From the NCBI RefSeq assembly GCF_004124325.1, contig NZ_QBDT01000001.1, positions 4,030,001 through 4,094,000 of the forward strand: a stretch of DNA of 64,000 nt. Reading direction: 5' to 3'. This document shows positions 16,168-24,976 of the stretch, in pieces. How positions within the stretch are numbered: the first letter of the stretch is position 1; every line of letters begins with the position of its first letter. Source of the stretch: Streptomyces sp. L2 (lineage in GTDB: Bacteria > Actinomycetota > Actinomycetes > Streptomycetales > Streptomycetaceae). The notes beneath the pieces are model-generated. The model was not told the origin of the DNA. It searched no databases and saw only the letters and a program-made list of their open reading frames with translations. The position numbers and the translations under genes are program-made.

Positions 16168-16239
16168 AGCGGGTGACAGGAATTGCACACTGCGCCTTCC
16201 CCCTGGAAGGGGGATGTTCTACTACTGAACTACACCCGC
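16168..16239 (-). tRNA. tRNA-Gly(UCC)
   Basis: Acceptor GCGGGTG/CACCCGC, D-arm TAGTTCAGTAGTAGAAC, anticodon stem TCCCC/GGGGA with loop CTTCCAG (anticodon TCC). CCA is not encoded, unlike the neighbouring tRNA-Gly(GCC). It lies 82 nt upstream of that gene on the same strand, so the two may be co-transcribed. Confidence 0.9.
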
Positions 16240-16440
16240 ACGCCGTCCTCGGGATTCGGCCTTTCGGCCTCGCCCCTCGGCGTGTCCCAGACATTAGCTG
16301 ATCAGCGGGGGGGTTGCGCAAGTCGGTTCCGCCGACGGCGCGCGCCGGCCCGCCGCGCGGGGCCCCTCGCCGGTGCGTCCCTGCCGAACGCCTCGGCGCA
16401 CCCGGCCCAACACCTCGGCGCCCCCGGCCAAGTCAGCGGC

Positions 16441-16468
16441 TCCCAGGGCCCGCTGACGGGCCCTGGGA
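16441..16468. terminator. Terminator after lsrL
   Basis: Perfect 12-bp stem (TCCCAGGGCCCG at 16441-16452 and its complement at 16457-16468), CTGA loop, just downstream of the leftward lsrL gene. Confidence 0.78.
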
Positions 16469-16485
16469 ACTGCCCCTCGCGGGCT

Positions 16486-16803
16486 TCACTGGGCGGCGCT
16501 GAACGCCTCGTACACCTTCTTCGGGATGCGGCCGCGCGCCGGCACGTCCATCTTGTTCGCCTGGGCCCAGGCGCGGACGGCCGCCGGGTCGGGGGCGACC
16601 TCGGTCTGCTTGTACGCCTTGCCGGAGCGCGAGCGCTTGCGGCCGGCGTCCACGTAGGGCGCGAGCGCCTTGCGCAGTTTCTTTGCGTTGCCCTCGTTCA
16701 GGTCGATCTCGTACGACTTGCCGTCGAGTCCGAAGGCGATCGTTTCCGCCGCTTCCGAGCCGTCGATGTCGTCAAAGAGAGTGACCACGACCTTTTGCGC
16801 CAC
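16486..16803 (-). CDS. lsrL: Lsr2-family nucleoid-associated protein (LsrL)
   Basis: A 105-residue xenogeneic-silencer paralogue. The N-terminal dimerisation half reads AQKVVVTLFDDIDGSEAAET, with the family's conserved start. The C-terminal DNA-binding half contains PDPAAVRAWAQANKMDVPAR and GRIPKKVYEAF; the AT-hook-like RGR is at positions 93-95. Lsr2 proteins bind and bridge AT-rich DNA. Streptomyces carry two, and the copy beside the purSQL genes is LsrL (from memory SCO4076). GTG start at 16803 with GAAGGGA upstream. Its own upstream region is unusually AT-rich for this genome, so self-binding is plausible. Confidence 0.92.
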   Translation of the reverse strand: MAQKVVVTLFDDIDGSEAAETIAFGLDGKSYEIDLNEGNAKKLRKALAPYVDAGRKRSRSGKAYKQTEVAPDPAAVRAWAQANKMDVPARGRIPKKVYEAFSAAQ

Positions 16804-17114
16804 GAATATCGGTCCCTTCGTGCGGCACGTCGATACAGCTCATCGGCGATGACGTGCCGAGTATCGGCTATTGCCAATTCATTTGTACAGTGCCCGGCAA
16901 TGCAAAGTGAAGCCCGACTAAATCCGTCGGTGTGTCCCAGTGCAATAGCTGCCGTGGGTGGATCGTGGGAACTTTCCCAGAATTTTTCGTGCGACCACCC
17001 GGCTGTCACCCGATCGTGACAGCCGTCACGTAGTTTCCTCCAACTCTACTCGCGTAGAAATTTTGTGCGGGTAGTCTGAAGGAACCTGCTCAGCACCACA
17101 CACCGGGAGTGCCA
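16804..17114. other. lsrL-purS intergenic region, AT-rich
   Basis: The 311-bp spacer between divergent lsrL and purS is visibly less GC-rich than its surroundings, especially 16855-17070. It holds an inverted repeat of 9-bp arms (CGGCACGTC at 16823-16831 and GACGTGCCG at 16851-16859, 19 bp apart) close to the lsrL start. It must contain both promoters. TAGTCT near 17071 is a candidate -10 for purS. No gene is seen. Confidence 0.6.
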
Positions 17115-17387
17115 GTGGCACGCGTCGTAGTCGACGTCATGCTCAAGCCGGAGATCCTCGACCCCCAGGGCCAGGCGGTCCAGCGTGCGCTGCCGCGCCT
17201 GGGTTTCGACGGGATCTCGGACGTCCGTCAGGGAAAGCGATTCGAACTGGAAGTTGACGGGCCGGTCGACGAGGCCGCGCTCGCCCGCATCCATGATCTC
17301 GCGGAATCCTTCCTCGCCAACACCGTGATCGAGGACTTCACCGTCAAGGTGGAGGAGTCCGCCGAAGTCGCGGAGGCCGCGAAGTGA
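17115..17387 (+). CDS. purS: FGAM synthase subunit PurS
   Basis: A 90-residue small subunit of the three-part phosphoribosylformylglycinamidine synthase. It starts [20 protein letters not shown], contains [20 protein letters not shown] and has the family's normal length. It bridges PurL and PurQ and is thought to help channel ammonia. The GTG at 17115 is preferred over a GTG six bases earlier because CGGGAG lies 5 nt upstream and the product then matches the family N-terminus. Its stop overlaps the purQ start by 4 nt (GTGA). Confidence 0.94.
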   Translation: MARVVVDVMLKPEILDPQGQAVQRALPRLGFDGISDVRQGKRFELEVDGPVDEAALARIHDLAESFLANTVIEDFTVKVEESAEVAEAAK

Positions 17388-18064
17388 CCGCTCGTATTGG
17401 CGTCGTCACTTTTCCGGGGAGCCTGGACGACCGGGACACCCAGCGCGCGATCCGCCTCGCGGGGGCCGAACCGGTCGCCCTGTGGCACAAGGACAAGGAC
17501 CTCAAGCAGGTCGACGCCGTGGTGCTGCCCGGCGGTTTCTCCTACGGCGACTATCTGCGGGCCGGCGCCATCTCCCGCTTCTCACCGGTGATGGGCACGG
17601 TTATCGAGCAGGCGAAGGCCGGCTTGCCGGTCCTCGGTATCTGCAACGGCTTCCAGGTCCTCACCGAGGCCCACCTCCTCCCGGGCGCGATGCTCGGCAA
17701 CGACCACCTCCACTTCATCTGCCGCGACCAGAAGCTGCGGGTGGAGAACGCGGAGACCGCCTGGACCAGCGACTACCGCGCCGGCCAGGAGATCCACATC
17801 CCGCTGAAGAACATGGACGGCCGGTACGTCGCCGACGACTACACGCTCGACAAGCTGGAGGCGGAGGGCCGCGTCGCCTTCCGCTACCTGGACGTGAACC
17901 CCAACGGCTCGCTCCGTGACATCGCCGGCATCACCAACGAGGCCGGGAACGTCGTCGGCCTCATGCCGCACCCGGAGCACGCCACCGAGCCGCTGATCGG
18001 TACGGGCCGTACCGACGGGCTGCCGTTCTTCACCTCGATCCTCAAGAAGCTGGTCAACGCATGA
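17384..18064 (+). CDS. purQ: FGAM synthase glutaminase subunit PurQ
   Basis: A 226-residue class I glutamine amidotransferase that releases ammonia from glutamine for PurL. The nucleophile elbow is GICNGFQ (Cys87), with oxyanion segment [12 protein letters not shown] and the His-x-Glu of GLMPHPEHA near the C-terminus. It overlaps purS upstream and purL downstream by 4 nt each (GTGA and ATGA), indicating tight translational coupling of the three subunits. Confidence 0.97.
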   Translation: MTARIGVVTFPGSLDDRDTQRAIRLAGAEPVALWHKDKDLKQVDAVVLPGGFSYGDYLRAGAISRFSPVMGTVIEQAKAGLPVLGICNGFQVLTEAHLLPGAMLGNDHLHFICRDQKLRVENAETAWTSDYRAGQEIHIPLKNMDGRYVADDYTLDKLEAEGRVAFRYLDVNPNGSLRDIAGITNEAGNVVGLMPHPEHATEPLIGTGRTDGLPFFTSILKKLVNA

Positions 18065-20319
18065 GCCGGACGCCTCTGGACACGGTCGAGCACGCGGCCG
18101 CGACCCCCGACGTCGAGCTGCCCTGGGCCGAACTCGGCCTGAAGAAGGACGAGTACGAGCGGGTCGTGGAGATCCTCGGCCGCCGCCCCACGGGCGCGGA
18201 GCTGGCCATGTACTCGGTCATGTGGTCCGAGCACTGCTCGTACAAGTCCTCCAAGGTCCACCTCCGCCAGTTCGGCGAGAAGGCCCCGGAGAACGACGCG
18301 ATGCTCGTCGGCATCGGCGAGAACGCCGGTGTGGTCGACGTCGGCCACGGCTACGCCGTGACCTTCAAGGTCGAGTCGCACAACCACCCGTCGTACGTCG
18401 AGCCCTACCAGGGCGCGGCCACGGGTGTCGGCGGCATCGTCCGCGACATCATCGCGATGGGCGCCCGCCCGGTCGCCGTCGTCGACCCTCTGCGCTTCGG
18501 CGCGGCGGACCACCCCGACACCAAGCGGGTACTCCCCGGCGTCGTCGCCGGCATCGGCGGCTACGGCAACTGCCTGGGCCTGCCCAACATCGGCGGCGAG
18601 GTCGTTTTCGACGCCTGCTACCAGGGCAACCCGCTGGTCAACGCCGGTGCCATCGGTGTGATGCGGCACGAGGACATCCACCTCGCGAAGGCGTCCGGCG
18701 CCGGCAACAAGGTCATCCTCTACGGCGCCCGGACCGGCGGCGACGGCATCGGCGGCGCGTCGATCCTGGCGAGTGAGACGTTTGACGACGCGAAGCCGTC
18801 CAAGCGTCCCGCCGTCCAGGTCGGCGACCCCTTCCAGGAGAAGCTGCTCATCGAGTGCACCCTGGAGGCGTTCGCCGAGAAGCTGGTCGTCGGCATCCAG
18901 GACCTCGGTGCGGCGGGCCTGTCCTGCGCGACGAGCGAGCTGGCGTCGAACGGTTCGGGCGGCATGCGCGTGACGCTCGACGACGTACCGCTGCGCGACT
19001 CGACGCTCTCGCCCGAGGAAATCCTCATGAGCGAGTCGCAGGAGCGCATGTGCGCGGTGGTCGAGCCGGCGAAGGTCGACCGCTTCCTGGAGATCTGCGC
19101 CAAGTGGGACGTCATCGCCACCGTCATCGGTGAGGTGACCGACGGCGACCGCCTGGAGATCTACTGGCACGGCGGCAAGATCGTCGACGTCGACCCGCGC
19201 ACGGTGGCGCACGAGGGCCCGGTCTACGAGCGCCCGTACGCCCGCCCCGACTGGCAGGACGCCCTCCAGGCGGACGACGCGAACAAGCTGCCCCGGCCGT
19301 CGACGCCGGAGGAGCTGAAGGCGCAGGTCCTGAAGCTGGTCGCCTCCCCGAACCAGGCGTCCAAGAAGTGGATTACGTCCCAGTACGACCACTTCGTGCA
19401 GGGCAACACCGTCCTCGCGATGCCCGAGGACTCGGGCATGATCCGCGTCGACGAGGAGACCGGCCTCGGCGTCGCCCTCGCGACGGACGGCAACGGCCGC
19501 TACACCAAGCTGGACCCGTACACCGGCGCGCAGCTGGCCCTGGCCGAGGCGTACCGGAACGTGGCGACCACCGGCGCCAAGCCGCTCGCCGTCTCCGACT
19601 GCCTGAACTTCGGTTCGCCCGAGGACCCGGCGGTGATGTGGCAGTTCGCGGAGGCCATCCGCGGTCTCGCCGACGGCTGCCAGCAGCTCGGCACGCCGGT
19701 CACCGGCGGTAACGTCTCGCTCTACAACCAGACGGGGGAGGCGGCGATCCACCCCACTCCGGTGGTGGCCGTCCTCGGCGTGATCGACGACGTGGCCCGC
19801 CGCACCCCGGTCGCCTTCCAGGAGGAGGGCCAGCTGATCTACCTCCTCGGCGACACCCGCGAGGAGTTCGGCGGCTCGGCCTGGTCCCAGGTCGTCCACG
19901 ACCACCTCGGCGGCCTGCCCCCGAAGGTGGACCTGGAGCGTGAGCGCCTGCTGGCCGAGATCCTGATCTCCGCCTCCCGCGACGGCATGATCGACTCCGC
20001 GCACGACCTCTCCGACGGCGGCCTGGTCCAGGCGGTCGTGGAGTCCGCCCTGCTGGGCGGCAAGGGCGCGCGTCTGGTCGTACCCGACGGCCTGGACGCG
20101 TTCACCTTCCTCCTCTCCGAGTCCGCCGGCCGCGCGATCGTCGCGGTCCCGCGCTCGGAGGAGGTCCGCTTCAACGACATGTGCGGCGCCCGCGGCCTCC
20201 CGGCCACCCGTATCGGTGTCGTGGACGGAGACGCGATCGAGATCCAGGGCGAGTTCACCCTCTCCCTGACGGACCTCCGTGAGGCCCACGAGTCGACGAT
20301 CCCGGCCCTGCTGAAGTAA
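18061..20319 (+). CDS. purL: FGAM synthase subunit PurL
   Basis: A 752-residue ATP-dependent amidotransferase (short, Bacillus-type PurL) that converts FGAR to FGAM with PurQ-supplied ammonia. Motifs include [51 protein letters not shown] and [11 protein letters not shown]. It is the last gene of purSQL and is followed by a strong terminator. ATG overlaps the purQ stop. Confidence 0.97.
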   Translation: MSRTPLDTVEHAAATPDVELPWAELGLKKDEYERVVEILGRRPTGAELAMYSVMWSEHCSYKSSKVHLRQFGEKAPENDAMLVGIGENAGVVDVGHGYAVTFKVESHNHPSYVEPYQGAATGVGGIVRDIIAMGARPVAVVDPLRFGAADHPDTKRVLPGVVAGIGGYGNCLGLPNIGGEVVFDACYQGNPLVNAGAIGVMRHEDIHLAKASGAGNKVILYGARTGGDGIGGASILASETFDDAKPSKRPAVQVGDPFQEKLLIECTLEAFAEKLVVGIQDLGAAGLSCATSELASNGSGGMRVTLDDVPLRDSTLSPEEILMSESQERMCAVVEPAKVDRFLEICAKWDVIATVIGEVTDGDRLEIYWHGGKIVDVDPRTVAHEGPVYERPYARPDWQDALQADDANKLPRPSTPEELKAQVLKLVASPNQASKKWITSQYDHFVQGNTVLAMPEDSGMIRVDEETGLGVALATDGNGRYTKLDPYTGAQLALAEAYRNVATTGAKPLAVSDCLNFGSPEDPAVMWQFAEAIRGLADGCQQLGTPVTGGNVSLYNQTGEAAIHPTPVVAVLGVIDDVARRTPVAFQEEGQLIYLLGDTREEFGGSAWSQVVHDHLGGLPPKVDLERERLLAEILISASRDGMIDSAHDLSDGGLVQAVVESALLGGKGARLVVPDGLDAFTFLLSESAGRAIVAVPRSEEVRFNDMCGARGLPATRIGVVDGDAIEIQGEFTLSLTDLREAHESTIPALLK

Positions 20320-20346
20320 ACACCCGGCACACCCGGCCCCGCCGGC

Positions 20347-20396
20347 CGAAGGCCCGCCCCCGGAACGGACGAACACCGTCCGGGGGCGGGCCTTCG
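20347..20396. terminator. Strong terminator after purL
   Basis: Perfect 18-bp stem (20347-20364 with 20379-20396) and 14-nt loop. It ends purSQL and, from the other side, can end the convergent leftward gene. Confidence 0.85.
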
Positions 20397-20435
20397 CGGC
20401 ATGCCGGGGCCGACCGGGCGGTGTTCCGGGACCGA

Positions 20436-21125
20436 TCAGCCCGCCTTCCGTTCCGCGCGCGCGAGTTCGCGGGTCACCGCGGCCTCGTTCTGGCCCAGCA
20501 GGGCCCTCTCCAGGCTGTGGTCGTCCTTCCGGGAGAAGCGCTCGCCGCGGGAGACGTCCTCCTTGCTGAGCACTCGGCCGCACCATTCGCCCTGGTCGCC
20601 CGTGTGATCGTCGAAGGGGACGGAGGCGCCCTCGCCGAGGACGGTCCAGCGGCCGTCGGTCCAGCGGAGGGCGAGGAGATAGGTGTGGCCGAGTTCCAGG
20701 CGGGGGGCGTCGGTCGCGGTCCGCTTGACGCGGGTGCCGCTGCGGTAGACCCGCCAGCCGGGGGCCACCATGGCGAAGCTGTCGCCCATCCGGTGGGCGG
20801 GGTGCCGGCTGGACCACAGGAGGTGGTCGGTGCGGAACGTGACCGTGCGGTCGTCGTCGTACCGGACGGAGCCCTTGGTGTAGTCGCTGCGGCCGGTCTC
20901 CGCCTCCCGTACCGGGGAGGCCACGACGACGTGGTCGGCGTACGTCACCCAGTCCTCGGCCGTCTGGGACGGGTAGTAGTCGCTCGCGGTCCCGCAGCCG
21001 GACACCGTCTCCAGGCCGGAGGTGCCGACGAGGACCCCCGCGACGATTCCGGTGACGGCCAGGACGGCGACCACCGGCCGGCTGGAGACCCGTCGTACGA
21101 CGGCATGACGCAGTACTTCCCCCAT
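20436..21125 (-). CDS. Hypothetical membrane-anchored secreted protein
   Basis: A 229-residue protein with a basic N-terminus and one hydrophobic segment (VVAVLAVTGIVAGVLVGTSG, 18-37), suggesting an uncleaved anchor or signal peptide with the rest outside. The outer part contains DDRTVTFRTDHLLW, a GDSFAMVAPGWRVYRSG stretch and a charged C-terminus. The fold is probably beta-rich; I recognise no enzyme motif. ATG at 21125 has GGAAGG upstream. It follows the MFS gene on the same strand (77-nt gap), so they may share a transcript. Function unknown. Confidence 0.75.
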   Translation of the reverse strand: MGEVLRHAVVRRVSSRPVVAVLAVTGIVAGVLVGTSGLETVSGCGTASDYYPSQTAEDWVTYADHVVVASPVREAETGRSDYTKGSVRYDDDRTVTFRTDHLLWSSRHPAHRMGDSFAMVAPGWRVYRSGTRVKRTATDAPRLELGHTYLLALRWTDGRWTVLGEGASVPFDDHTGDQGEWCGRVLSKEDVSRGERFSRKDDHSLERALLGQNEAAVTRELARAERKAG

Positions 21126-21202
21126 GGCGAAACCTTCCCCCGTGTGTCCGCTGACGCGAGACCGAGCGGACTGGTCAGGGTCCGCTGTCCCCGGTGATCA
21201 CT

Positions 21203-22684
21203 TCAGGCGTCCTGGCCGCTCAGCCGGAACCCGGCGGGGACCGGGGCGGGGGCGGGCTTCGGGAGGCGCAGGGCCAGGGTCAGGCAGAGGAGCATCAGGC
21301 CCGCGCCGCACAGGAACACCGTGTCCATGGCGGACACGTAGGCGTGGACGCCGGCCGTCCGGGCCGCGCCGTGCAGGGAGGCGAGGGCGCCGATGGTGCC
21401 GGGGCCGTCGTACAGCCGGTTGAGGAGGGTGCCGAAGAGGGCGACGCCGAGGGCTGTGCCGAGGGTCTGGAAGAAGCGGATGGCGGTGGTGGCGACGCCG
21501 AGCTGGGCCGGGGGCGCCGACTGCTGCACCAACTGGATCAGCTGGCCGAGGAGTTGGCCGAAGCCGATGCCGAAGAGGAGCAGCGTGCCGCGCAGCTGCC
21601 ACAGGGACGTGTCCGCGCCGGTGGTGGAGAGGAGCAGGAACGCCGCCAGGGTGACGACCGCGCCGCTGATCACGAACGTCCGCTCGGACCAGCCGCGTTC
21701 GCCGAGCCGGCCGGTGACGATGCCGACGGCGGTGATGCCGAGGGCCATGGGCAGCAGGAACATGCCGGCGGAGGAGCTGCTGACGCCCCGGGCGACCTGG
21801 AGGTATACCAGGACGTAGTACATGGCGCCGGTCATGGCCGCGCCGATCAGGGCCTGGATCGCGAAGCCCAGCCGCAGCTCGGGGACGCGGAACAGGGCGG
21901 GCGGGAGGATCGGTTCGGCAACGGTCCGCTGCCGGCGCAGGAACAGCGCGAGGGTTCCCGCGGTGAGCACGGCCAGGAGGGCGACCTGCGGTGACGTCCA
22001 CGCGTACTGCTTGCCGCCCCACTCGGTGATCAGCAGCAGCGCGGCGGAGAAGGCGGCGGCCAGGCCCGCGCCGGTGAAGTCGATGGTGCGGCCGCGGGTG
22101 TGGTGGGGCAGGCGCAGGACGACCACGGCCGTCGCGAGCGCCGCGATGCCGAGCGGCAGGTTGACGTAGAAGGCCCAGCGCCAGCTCGCGTGGTCGGCGA
22201 GGAAGCCGCCGAGCCACGGGCCGACCGCCATGCCGCCGCCCGCGACGATCCCGCCGGCGCCGGCCCCCTTGTTCTTCTTCTCGCCCGGCCCCTTCAGCTG
22301 GGCGATGACGACCATCGTCACGCTCATCAGCCCGCCCGCGCCGATCCCCTGCACGGCCCGGGACGCGATCAGCCAGCCGATCGACTGGGCCGCGCCGCAG
22401 AGCGCCGAGCCCGTGAGGAAGGTGCCGAGGGCGCCGAGGAACACCTTCTTGGCGCCGACTACGTCGCAGAGCCTGCCGTACAGCGGGAGCATCGCCGCCG
22501 ACGCGAGGGCGAACGCGCTGACCAGCCAGGGGATCCGGGCGATGCCGTGGCCGGGATCGAGGTCGCGGACGATCGGCACGGTCGCCGCGGACACGATCTG
22601 CATGTCCAGGACGGCCAGCACGATCGTGATCAGGCATACGAGGAAGCCGAGTTTGCGCTGGGTTTCGGTCATGGGAGCCACCAT
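21203..22684 (-). CDS. MFS drug exporter, 14-helix DHA2 (EmrB/QacA) family
   Basis: A 493-residue membrane pump with about 14 hydrophobic segments. Motif A variant LYGRLCDVVGAKKVFLGAL, motif C region AVGPWLGGFLADHASWRWAFYVNLPLG and an N-terminal Asp (AVLDMQIVSAA) characteristic of proton-driven multidrug exporters are seen. It probably exports a toxic or signalling small molecule. It is transcribed divergently from a TetR gene 84 bp away, the classical repressor-pump pair. Start: ATG 22684 is given; the ATG at 22672 (TETQRK) is an equally possible start. Confidence 0.93.
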   Translation of the reverse strand: MVAPMTETQRKLGFLVCLITIVLAVLDMQIVSAATVPIVRDLDPGHGIARIPWLVSAFALASAAMLPLYGRLCDVVGAKKVFLGALGTFLTGSALCGAAQSIGWLIASRAVQGIGAGGLMSVTMVVIAQLKGPGEKKNKGAGAGGIVAGGGMAVGPWLGGFLADHASWRWAFYVNLPLGIAALATAVVVLRLPHHTRGRTIDFTGAGLAAAFSAALLLITEWGGKQYAWTSPQVALLAVLTAGTLALFLRRQRTVAEPILPPALFRVPELRLGFAIQALIGAAMTGAMYYVLVYLQVARGVSSSSAGMFLLPMALGITAVGIVTGRLGERGWSERTFVISGAVVTLAAFLLLSTTGADTSLWQLRGTLLLFGIGFGQLLGQLIQLVQQSAPPAQLGVATTAIRFFQTLGTALGVALFGTLLNRLYDGPGTIGALASLHGAARTAGVHAYVSAMDTVFLCGAGLMLLCLTLALRLPKPAPAPVPAGFRLSGQDA

Positions 22685-22705
22685 GCCCCGAGAACATGTA
22701 CTGAG

Positions 22706-22733
22706 TCAATCTTTCATCCACGATTAAGATTCA
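22706..22733. promoter_or_regulatory. Candidate TetR operator between the MFS gene and its regulator
   Basis: An inverted repeat TCAATCTT (22706-22713) and AAGATTCA (22726-22733), 7 of 8 positions symmetric, lies in a locally AT-rich stretch of the 84-bp divergent spacer. Position and symmetry suit a TetR site overlapping the pump promoter. Confidence 0.4.
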
Positions 22734-22768
22734 TCCTGGCCTAAATTTCGTCTTGGTAAGGTGAGGTC

Positions 22769-23413
22769 ATGGCTGAGGCGACGACGATGGGTCTGCGGGA
22801 GCGGAAGAAGCAGCAGACGGCCCGGCGGATCTACCGGGCCGCGGTCGAACTGTTCGCCGAGCGGGGCTTCGACGACGTCTCCGTGCAGGAGATCGCCGAC
22901 GCCGCCGAGGTCTCGAAGATGACCGTCTTCAACTACTTTGGGACGAAAGAGGACCTGATCTTCCGGCCCATGGAGGAGCACTTCTCCGACACGGCCCGGG
23001 CCGTCCGCGACCGCCGGCCCGGCGAGTCCGCCGTGGACGCCGTCCGCCGCCAGTTCCTGGAGATGGTCGAGGAGCGGGACCCCTCCGTCGGCCTCAACCC
23101 CGAGGCGTCCACCCGCCAGGTGCGCGAACTGGTCCTGCGCACCCCCGTGCTGATGGAACGTGCCTTCCTCGCCGCTCAGAAGGGCACCCGGGAACTCGCC
23201 GACCTGCTGGCCGCCGAGACCGGCGACATGATGACGGCCACGATCGCCGCCGCCACCCTCAGTGCCGCCCGCAACGCGCTGATCGAGGAGCACCACCGCC
23301 GCACCGCCGAGGGCGAGACCCCCGATCAGGTCGCCGCCGACGCCTCCGAACGCGCCCGGCACGCCTTCGCGTTGGTCGAGAACGGACTCAAGGACTACGC
23401 CGTCAAGGGCTAG
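22769..23413 (+). CDS. TetR-family regulator
   Basis: A 214-residue repressor. The N-terminal HTH is TARRIYRAAVELFAERGFDD, then VSVQEIADAAEVSKMTVFNYFGTKEDL; the C-terminal ligand domain is mostly helical and unlike well-known subfamilies. GGTGAGG precedes the ATG by 3 nt. It probably represses the divergent MFS pump and itself, with relief by the pump's substrate. Confidence 0.93.
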   Translation: MAEATTMGLRERKKQQTARRIYRAAVELFAERGFDDVSVQEIADAAEVSKMTVFNYFGTKEDLIFRPMEEHFSDTARAVRDRRPGESAVDAVRRQFLEMVEERDPSVGLNPEASTRQVRELVLRTPVLMERAFLAAQKGTRELADLLAAETGDMMTATIAAATLSAARNALIEEHHRRTAEGETPDQVAADASERARHAFALVENGLKDYAVKG

Positions 23414-23460
23414 CCCAGGCTCACCGGCCGCCGGCTCGGTCCAGGCTTTAGGCTCGCCCC

Positions 23461-24258
23461 ATGCCCCCGGCCAGGAAACGCGCCCGTTCCTACGACCCCG
23501 TCCGCACCCGTACCGCCGTGTTCGCCCAGTTCGGGCACGTGCGCGAGGTCGTGCGCGGGCTGAGCCCCGAGCAGCTCGCGCTGCCCACACGGCTCGGCGA
23601 GTGGACCGTACGGGACCTCGTCGCGCACATCGGGATGGCGCTCACCGCCGTCCACCGCTCGCTCGCCCTGCCCGAGCCGCCCCAGCAGGACGGCGTCCTC
23701 CTGGACTGGCCCTTCGCCACCGCGGCCAGCTCCTCCGCCATCGACGAGTTCACCCGCGGGCTCGCAGCGGACCACCCCGACCTCGACGCCTACCTCGCGG
23801 ACATCGACGCCAGCCTGCGCGACCTGCTCGCCGACCACCCCGGCACCCGCATCCTGCGGACCAACGCCGGCGGGCTCCTCCTCGACGACTACCTGGTCAC
23901 CCGGACCGTCGAACTCGTCGTCCACACCGACGACCTGGCCGCCGCCGTCCCGGGCCTGGACGTCCCGTACGACCGGCACGCCCTCGCCGCGGCCACCCGG
24001 CTGCTCGCCGACGCGCTCGCGGTGAAGGCGCCCGGCGGCTCCACCGAGGTGCGGGTGCCGCCGTACGCCGTCGTGCAGTGCGTCGAGGGACCCCGGCACA
24101 CCCGGGGCACCCCGCCCAACGTCGTGGAGACCGACCCGCTGACCTGGGTGCGGCTCGCGACCGGCCGGCTGGCCTGGCGGGACGCGGTCGCGGACGCGGC
24201 CGTCAGCGCGAGCGGGGAGCGGGCCGACCTCGGGGGGCTGCTGCCGGTCATGTCCTGA
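23461..24258 (+). CDS. Maleylpyruvate isomerase-type mycothiol-dependent protein
   Basis: A 265-residue protein of the DinB/MDMPI superfamily. The N-terminal four-helix domain contains GLSPEQLALPTRLGEWTVRDLVAHIGMAL, with the conserved W and the His of the metal site; LLDDYLVTRTVELVVHTDDLA supplies further conserved residues. In actinomycetes these proteins are often mycothiol-dependent metalloenzymes; the substrate here is unknown. The C-terminal part resembles the SCP2-like domain of the family. It stands between the TetR gene and a lipoprotein on the same strand. A TAGGCT hexamer 8 nt before the ATG suggests a leaderless transcript. Confidence 0.8.
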   Translation: MPPARKRARSYDPVRTRTAVFAQFGHVREVVRGLSPEQLALPTRLGEWTVRDLVAHIGMALTAVHRSLALPEPPQQDGVLLDWPFATAASSSAIDEFTRGLAADHPDLDAYLADIDASLRDLLADHPGTRILRTNAGGLLLDDYLVTRTVELVVHTDDLAAAVPGLDVPYDRHALAAATRLLADALAVKAPGGSTEVRVPPYAVVQCVEGPRHTRGTPPNVVETDPLTWVRLATGRLAWRDAVADAAVSASGERADLGGLLPVMS

Positions 24259-24306
24259 CCCCGCGCCCAGGTGGAACCGGTCGCGCCGGTTCGGCGTCGA
24301 ATCGCC

Positions 24307-24783
24307 ATGAAACGGCACAAGCAGCACATCGCTCCGGCGGTGGTGGCCCTCCTCGTCCCGCTCGTGACGGCCTGCGCCGGCCAGGCCGTGGGCGGCGGCA
24401 GCGGCTCGGCCGTCCCCGGGCAGCCGGTGACCGGCGTGGACTGGACCGTCGACAGCGTCACCACCGGCGGTACGACCCACCGGGCGCCCCCCGCCGCCCA
24501 CCCCCGCCTCCGCATCGACGCCGACGGCCGCGCGAGCGGCGACCTCGGCTGCAACCGGTTCAGCGCTACCGCCGCCGTGGACGGCGACCGCGTCCGCTTC
24601 GGTGAGCTGCGGACGACCAAGATGGCGTGCGACGAGGCCCGCATGGCCTTCGAACGGATCCTCGGCGGAGTGCTCGGGGGAGGGACGTTCACCGCCCGCA
24701 CCGACCACTCCGGCCTCACCCTGAGCACCGGCCACGACGGTCACGCAGAGCGCGTAGACCTCAGCCGCGCCGGGCCCGGATGA
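24307..24783 (+). CDS. META-domain lipoprotein (HslJ-like)
   Basis: A 158-residue secreted protein starting at ATG 24307. A basic start (KRHKQH), hydrophobic stretch and lipobox LVTAC predict a lipidated Cys on the outer face of the membrane. The mature part matches the META/HslJ fold: VDWTVDSVTTGG, LRIDADGRASGDLGCNRFSA and LRTTKMACDEARMAFE are its standard blocks. Role unknown in Streptomyces; HslJ is linked to novobiocin tolerance and heat shock in E. coli. An ATG 12 codons upstream would place residues before the basic n-region and is less likely. Confidence 0.88.
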   Translation: MKRHKQHIAPAVVALLVPLVTACAGQAVGGGSGSAVPGQPVTGVDWTVDSVTTGGTTHRAPPAAHPRLRIDADGRASGDLGCNRFSATAAVDGDRVRFGELRTTKMACDEARMAFERILGGVLGGGTFTARTDHSGLTLSTGHDGHAERVDLSRAGPG

Positions 24784-24936
24784 TGTGCGACAGCTCACGG
24801 AAATCGGTCGCCGGACCCCGCGCGGCAGGCGCCCCGTGAGCCGACCCTTGCGGCGGGCGCCGCGCTGAACTGCGGAAACCCGAAAAGCGCCAAGCTGATC
24901 CACACCGGCCGGTACGGCCGCCCCGGCGCTCCCGAA

Positions 24937-24976
24937 TTCGGACCAGTGGTCGACCTCGCCTACACTCGGTGGCGTG
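24937..24976 (+). promoter_or_regulatory. purF promoter with probable leaderless start
   Basis: TTCGGA (24937-24942) and TACACT (24961-24966) are separated by 18 bp, and the purF GTG begins 8 nt after the -10. No ribosome-binding site is present. The predicted transcript start coincides with the GTG. Confidence 0.5.

Noticed and set aside
17884..20817. 977-codon minus-strand frame across purL
   Set aside because: Shadow of purL; composition artefact with no ribosome-binding site or motif.
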